Shown piece by piece: positions 17,586 to 20,784 of a stretch of 20,784 nt of DNA; position 1 is the first letter of the stretch, and the number at the start of each line of letters is the position of its first letter. The translations under genes and the position numbers were made by a program. The DNA comes from Flavobacteriaceae bacterium (lineage in GTDB: Bacteria > Bacteroidota > Bacteroidia > Flavobacteriales > Flavobacteriaceae): NCBI GenBank assembly GCA_002702385.1, contig NZZF01000024.1:1-20784 (forward strand). The letters run 5' to 3'. The notes beneath the pieces are model-generated. The model saw only the letters and a program-made list of their open reading frames with translations, was not told where the DNA came from and searched no databases.

Positions 17586-17593
17586 CAAAAATA
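17586..17593 (-). promoter_or_regulatory. Candidate -7 element for the act-cox operon
   Basis: On the minus strand this reads TATTTTTG, an exact match to TAnnTTTG. A TTG that could be the -33 element lies 16 nt upstream (TTTTTTG at about 17610-17616), slightly closer than usual. Transcription would start near 17580, leaving a leader of about 20 nt to the actA TTG. No other promoter-like site is seen between the eight respiratory genes. Confidence 0.5.
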
Positions 17594-17692
17594 ATAAACA
17601 ATAATCAGACAAAAAATATATTTTGAATCTATTTTATAATTTTTAACATTTCTAAATAAGAGGTTTTTTTGACTAATTTATTTTATATATAA

Positions 17693-17722
17693 TTCGTTAA
17701 TGTTTTATAAAAAACTAATGAA
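17693..17722. repeat. Imperfect 30-bp palindrome in the actA/SPOR divergent spacer
   Basis: The stretch begins TTCGTTAATG and ends CTAATGAA around a perfect TTTTATAAAA centre. By eye 12 of 15 symmetric positions pair, plus one G-T. It sits just upstream of the -7-like box of the SPOR gene and about 100 nt upstream of the act promoter candidate. It could be an operator, though AT-rich DNA produces such symmetry easily. Confidence 0.35.
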
Positions 17723-17723
17723 T

Positions 17724-17731
17724 TATATTTG
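17724..17731 (+). promoter_or_regulatory. Candidate -7 element for the SPOR gene
   Basis: This reads TATATTTG, an exact TAnnTTTG match and the same octamer found before ruvB. It ends 2 nt before the first ATG (17734) and 5 nt before a second ATG (17737), so a transcript from it would be leaderless or nearly so, probably using the second ATG. No clear -33 TTG is seen at the usual spacing. Confidence 0.35.
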
Positions 17732-17733
17732 TC

Positions 17734-18108
17734 ATGATGAGTCGTAAAATTTTATTTATAAGCTGTCTATTTATTTGCTCTACAACTTTTTCACAATCAG
17801 ATAAATACAACTTAAAAAATAATCCAAAATTTGATAGCATTCTCAAAGTAAAAAAAAGTGTTGATAAAAAAATTTTTGATGAAAATTATTATTCAATTCA
17901 AGTTTTTAGTGGAGGATACAATTTTGGAGATTCAATATCTAATTATGTAAATGAAAAATATTTGGGTGATAGCATTTATTTTTATTTTGAAACACCTAAT
18001 TACAAAGTTCGAATTGGAAAATATAAATCAAAGATTGAGGCTGAGAAAAAATTAAAAGAAATTAAAAAAGAATTTAAATCAGCGTTTGTATTTAAACCGT
18101 CAAAATAG
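17734..18108 (+). CDS. Small secreted SPOR-domain protein
   Basis: This 124-residue protein has a signal peptide (about 1-20, ending TTFSQS), a short charged linker, and a C-terminal SPOR domain at about 52-122 (YYSIQVFSGGYNF, then YKVRIGKYKSKIEAEKKL). SPOR domains bind glycan strands stripped of stem peptides and often act at division septa, so the protein is likely periplasmic and peptidoglycan-binding. It has no other domain. Two ATGs in tandem (17734 and 17737) could serve as the start. It is the only plus-strand gene between infB and the act operon: divergent from actA across a 174-nt spacer, and convergent with infB with 4 nt between the stops. I believe SPOR genes near this spot recur in flavobacteria, but I cannot verify that here. 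Confidence 0.85.
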   Translation: MMSRKILFISCLFICSTTFSQSDKYNLKNNPKFDSILKVKKSVDKKIFDENYYSIQVFSGGYNFGDSISNYVNEKYLGDSIYFYFETPNYKVRIGKYKSKIEAEKKLKEIKKEFKSAFVFKPSK

Positions 18109-18112
18109 ACTA

Positions 18113-20662
18113 TTATTTTTTTAGAGTCTTTTTAACCTTAAGTTCGTTGAAACATTCTAAAGAGTCTCCAATTTTTATATCGTTGTAGTTTTTAAGTTGA
18201 ATTCCACAATCATAACCTTTCGAGACTTCTTTTACATCATCTTGAAACCTTTTTAAAGATGCAAGTTCTGTTGTCGTAATTACAATACCTTCTCTAATTA
18301 ATCTAACTTTAGATTTTCTAAGAATTTTTCCATTCATAACCATACAACCAGCAATTGTTCCAACTTTAGATATTTTAAATGTTTCTCTAATTTCAGCAGA
18401 ACCAGTAACCTCCTCTCTCAGTTCAGGAGACAACATTCCTTCAATAGCATCCTTTAAGTCATTTATTGCATCATAAATAATTGAATAATTTCTAATATCA
18501 ACTTCCTCTTTATCAGCTATTGTTCTTGCATTACCAGTTGGTCTGACATTAAATCCAATAACAATTGCTTCAGAAGCAGAAGCAAGTAGAATATCTGATT
18601 CAGTAATTGCACCAACAGCTTTATGAACAATATTTACATGGATTTCATCAGAAGATAATTTTTGAAAAGAATCTGAAAGTGCTTCAACAGAACCATCAAC
18701 ATCACCCTTTAAAATTATATTAAGTTCTTTAAAATCCCCAATAGCAATTCTTCTTCCAATTTCATCAAGTGTTATATGCTTTTGAGTTCTAACACTTTGT
18801 TCTCTTACTAGTTGTGTTCTTTTAGCTGCAATTTGTTTAGCTTCTTTCTCATCATTAAATACGTTAAACTTATCTCCAGCTTGTGGAGCACCATCAAGTC
18901 CTAGGACAGAAACTGGCATTGAAGGACCAGCTGTTTTTATTTGACTTCCTCTTTCATCATATAAAGCTCTTACCTTACCACTGTATTGGCCAGCTAAAAC
19001 ATAATCTCCAATTTTAAGAGTTCCTGCTTGAATTAGCAAAGTAGAAATATAACCTTTGCCTTTATCTAATCTAGCTTCAATCACTGAGCCATTTGAAAAC
19101 TTATTTGGATTTGCTTTTAGCTCTAACATTTCAGCTTCTAAAAGAATTTTTTCCATTAATTCATCAACACCTGTTCCCTTTAAAGCTGAAATATCATGTG
19201 ATTGAATTTTACCGCCCCAATCCTCAACCAATAAATTCATACCTGACAGTTTTTCTTTAATTTTGTCAGGGTTTGCAACATCTCTATCAATTTTATTAAT
19301 AGCAAAAACTATTGGGACATTAGCTGCTTGAGCATGACTTATAGCTTCTTTTGTTTGGGGCATAATATCATCATCGGCTGCAATTACTATAACAACTATA
19401 TCCGTAAGTTGAGTTCCTCGAGCTCTCATAGCAGTAAAAGCCTCATGACCTGGAGTATCTAAAAATGTAATTTTATTACCGTTTTTAAGTTTAACATTGT
19501 ATGCTCCAATATGCTGAGTTATGCCACCTGATTCTCCAGCAATAACATTTTCTTTTCTTATATAATCTAGTAATGAGGTTTTACCATGATCAACATGTCC
19601 CATTACTGTAACTATTGGTGGTCTTGGAAGTAAATCCTCAGGAGAATCAGATGTTTCCTGAATTGACTCTTCAATTTCAGCAGTTACAAAATCAACTTCG
19701 TAACCAAATTCATCTGCTACCACAGAAAGAGTTTCAGCATCTAGTCTTTGATTCATTGTTACCATTATTCCAAGAGACATACATGCAGAAATGATATCAT
19801 TTCCAGAAACTTCCATCATTGTAGCAACCTCACCAACTGTAATAAATTCTGTTACTTGAATTATTTTTTTATCAGCTTCAACCTGCTCCTCTTCTTCAAA
19901 CCTTTTTTTATGCGTATCTCTTTTCTCTTTTCTATACTTGGCTGCTTTAGATTTTGATGTTTGTAATTTCTCTAATGTCTCTTTTATTTGTTTTTGAACT
20001 TCATCATCAGATGGTGATGCAGAAGTTACTTTACTTCTTTTTTGTCTTTCTGATGTGTTTTTTGAGGTATCTTTTTGACCGACTACATCTTTAGCTATTC
20101 TTCTTCGCTTTCTTTTAGATTTTGAACTTTCATCTTCAGATTCAGGCTTTTTAAACTTTTCCAAATCAATTTTTTCTCCGGTTTTCTTTAAACCAGAAAG
20201 TTTTTCATATTTGGTTTGAATCTTTGATTTTTTTCCCTCAGTATTTGAATCTTCAATCTCAGCAGATGGCTGAATTTTCTCATTATTTACAATAGGATTC
20301 TTTGGTTTCTCCTCTTTCTTTTTCTCAAGGTTAATTTCACCTACCTTTTTAAACTGGTGAAACGAAGATCTTGATGTTATGGTTCCGCTTTTAGTTTTTT
20401 CCTCTTTCTCTTGTTCAAACTTAATTCTTAACTCTTCTTTTTCTTTTTGTTTTTCTTCAATTAAATCATGTGATTCAACTCTACTTGTTCTATCTGAACT
20501 AAACTCAGCAAGAAGCAGGTCGTATTGAGCTTGAGAAATTTTAGTAGTAGGTCTAGCCTCAATTTCATGACCTTTAGATGAAAGAAACTCAACAACTCTT
20601 TCAAGTGAAATATTGAATTCCCTAATTACTTTATTTAATCTTATTTTATTTACTTCACTCAT
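18113..20662 (-). CDS. infB: Translation initiation factor IF-2
   Basis: IF-2 is the GTPase that brings initiator tRNA to the 30S subunit and promotes subunit joining. The 849 residues hold an IF2_N region (about 1-55), a Lys/Glu/Ser-rich low-complexity linker (about 60-265), a second IF2_N-like segment (about 270-325), and the GTPase core. The GTPase motifs are G1 GHVDHGKT (355-362), G2 around T382 in [11 protein letters not shown]3 DTPGH (402-406), G4 NKID (456-459) and G5 SAL (492-494). Domains II to IV follow, ending [14 protein letters not shown]. The length fits Bacteroidota, whose linker varies. The ATG overlaps the nusA stop by one base (TAATG), so the usual nusA-infB coupling is preserved. 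Confidence 0.97.
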   Translation of the reverse strand: MSEVNKIRLNKVIREFNISLERVVEFLSSKGHEIEARPTTKISQAQYDLLLAEFSSDRTSRVESHDLIEEKQKEKEELRIKFEQEKEEKTKSGTITSRSSFHQFKKVGEINLEKKKEEKPKNPIVNNEKIQPSAEIEDSNTEGKKSKIQTKYEKLSGLKKTGEKIDLEKFKKPESEDESSKSKRKRRRIAKDVVGQKDTSKNTSERQKRSKVTSASPSDDEVQKQIKETLEKLQTSKSKAAKYRKEKRDTHKKRFEEEEQVEADKKIIQVTEFITVGEVATMMEVSGNDIISACMSLGIMVTMNQRLDAETLSVVADEFGYEVDFVTAEIEESIQETSDSPEDLLPRPPIVTVMGHVDHGKTSLLDYIRKENVIAGESGGITQHIGAYNVKLKNGNKITFLDTPGHEAFTAMRARGTQLTDIVVIVIAADDDIMPQTKEAISHAQAANVPIVFAINKIDRDVANPDKIKEKLSGMNLLVEDWGGKIQSHDISALKGTGVDELMEKILLEAEMLELKANPNKFSNGSVIEARLDKGKGYISTLLIQAGTLKIGDYVLAGQYSGKVRALYDERGSQIKTAGPSMPVSVLGLDGAPQAGDKFNVFNDEKEAKQIAAKRTQLVREQSVRTQKHITLDEIGRRIAIGDFKELNIILKGDVDGSVEALSDSFQKLSSDEIHVNIVHKAVGAITESDILLASASEAIVIGFNVRPTGNARTIADKEEVDIRNYSIIYDAINDLKDAIEGMLSPELREEVTGSAEIRETFKISKVGTIAGCMVMNGKILRKSKVRLIREGIVITTTELASLKRFQDDVKEVSKGYDCGIQLKNYNDIKIGDSLECFNELKVKKTLKK

Positions 20663-20784
20663 TAATTTTCTTCAAACTCTTCACTCAAAATTTTTCTAAC
20701 ATCAACAATAGTTTCTTCTTCTAAATCAGTTCTTTTTACGAGATCATCAATATCTTGTTCTAATATGCTTTTAGCAGTATCTAA
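20662..20784 (-). CDS. nusA: Transcription factor NusA, C-terminal fragment
   Basis: Only the last 40 codons are in the window; the rest lies beyond the right edge. The fragment (beginning [10 protein letters not shown], then [19 protein letters not shown], and ending LSEEFEEN) matches the acidic C-terminal helix-hairpin-helix region of Bacteroidota NusA, which ends with an Asp/Glu-rich repeat. NusA binds RNA polymerase and modulates pausing, termination and antitermination. The TAA stop overlaps the infB ATG, as in the conserved nusA-infB operon. The call rests on the short match and the position. Confidence 0.82.
   Translation of the reverse strand, partial: LDTAKSILEQDIDDLVKRTDLEEETIVDVRKILSEEFEEN

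Noticed and set aside
18107..18133. AGACT / AGTCT inverted repeat followed by five T at the infB/SPOR junction, as a terminator
   Set aside because: Only 5 bp of stem with a loop of 13 nt, lying mostly inside infB coding sequence. Not convincing as an intrinsic terminator.
18470..20600. Plus-strand short frames over infB and the other long minus-strand genes as small proteins
   Set aside because: They are antisense to strongly conserved domains, lack recognisable motifs, and have compositions expected from reversed codons.

Overview
The window is AT-rich, compact and almost wholly coding. It comes from a member of the Bacteroidota, most likely a flavobacterium and possibly a streamlined marine one. 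The evidence is the alternative complex III (act) plus aa3 oxidase cluster, a propeller/Y_Y_Y/LuxR regulator of flavobacterial type, a CAKICG CuA motif, a RuvB that begins MNENLDPT, TAnnTTTG-type -7 promoter elements, and the lack of clear Shine-Dalgarno sites. Gene spacing is mostly under 25 nt, with many start/stop overlaps. I see no tRNA, rRNA, CRISPR array, insertion sequence or prophage gene.

Layout from left to right: (a) 1-2732, minus strand, a large membrane-spanning sensor/transcription factor cut at its C-terminus by the window edge. (b) 2942-3439, plus strand, a small Rieske-domain protein with a Tat-like or lipoprotein-like N-terminus, divergent from the regulator across a 209-nt spacer. 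(c) 3456-6384, minus strand, a tightly coupled trio ruvB-queG-add (Holliday junction helicase, epoxyqueuosine reductase, adenosine deaminase family). (d) 6435-17559, minus strand, the respiratory operon actA-actB-actC-actD-actE-actF-coxB-coxA. (e) 17734-18108, plus strand, a small secreted SPOR-domain protein. (f) 18113-20784, minus strand, infB and the last 40 codons of nusA.

The respiratory genes fit one machine. ACIII oxidises menaquinol at its NrfD-like membrane subunits (ActC, ActF). Electrons then pass through the Fe-S/haem c subunits (ActB, ActA, ActE) to the CuA site of CoxB, and then to the haem a/a3-CuB centre of CoxA, where O2 is reduced. The gene order matches the known flavobacterial ACIII-aa3 supercomplex. 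CoxA keeps the D- and K-channel residues of an A1 oxidase. No subunit III, copper chaperone or haem A synthase gene is present here.

Several starts are set by reading the sequence: ruvB at an ATG (6384) rather than the upstream TTG, actE at an ATG (11237) rather than the upstream TTG, GTG starts for queG and add, and TTG starts for actA and the left-hand regulator. Nothing here is clearly an undescribed system. The points most worth checking are the Rieske/regulator pair, the six-haem ActA, the His-rich loop of ActF, and the palindromes and TATATTTG boxes next to ruvB and the SPOR gene.
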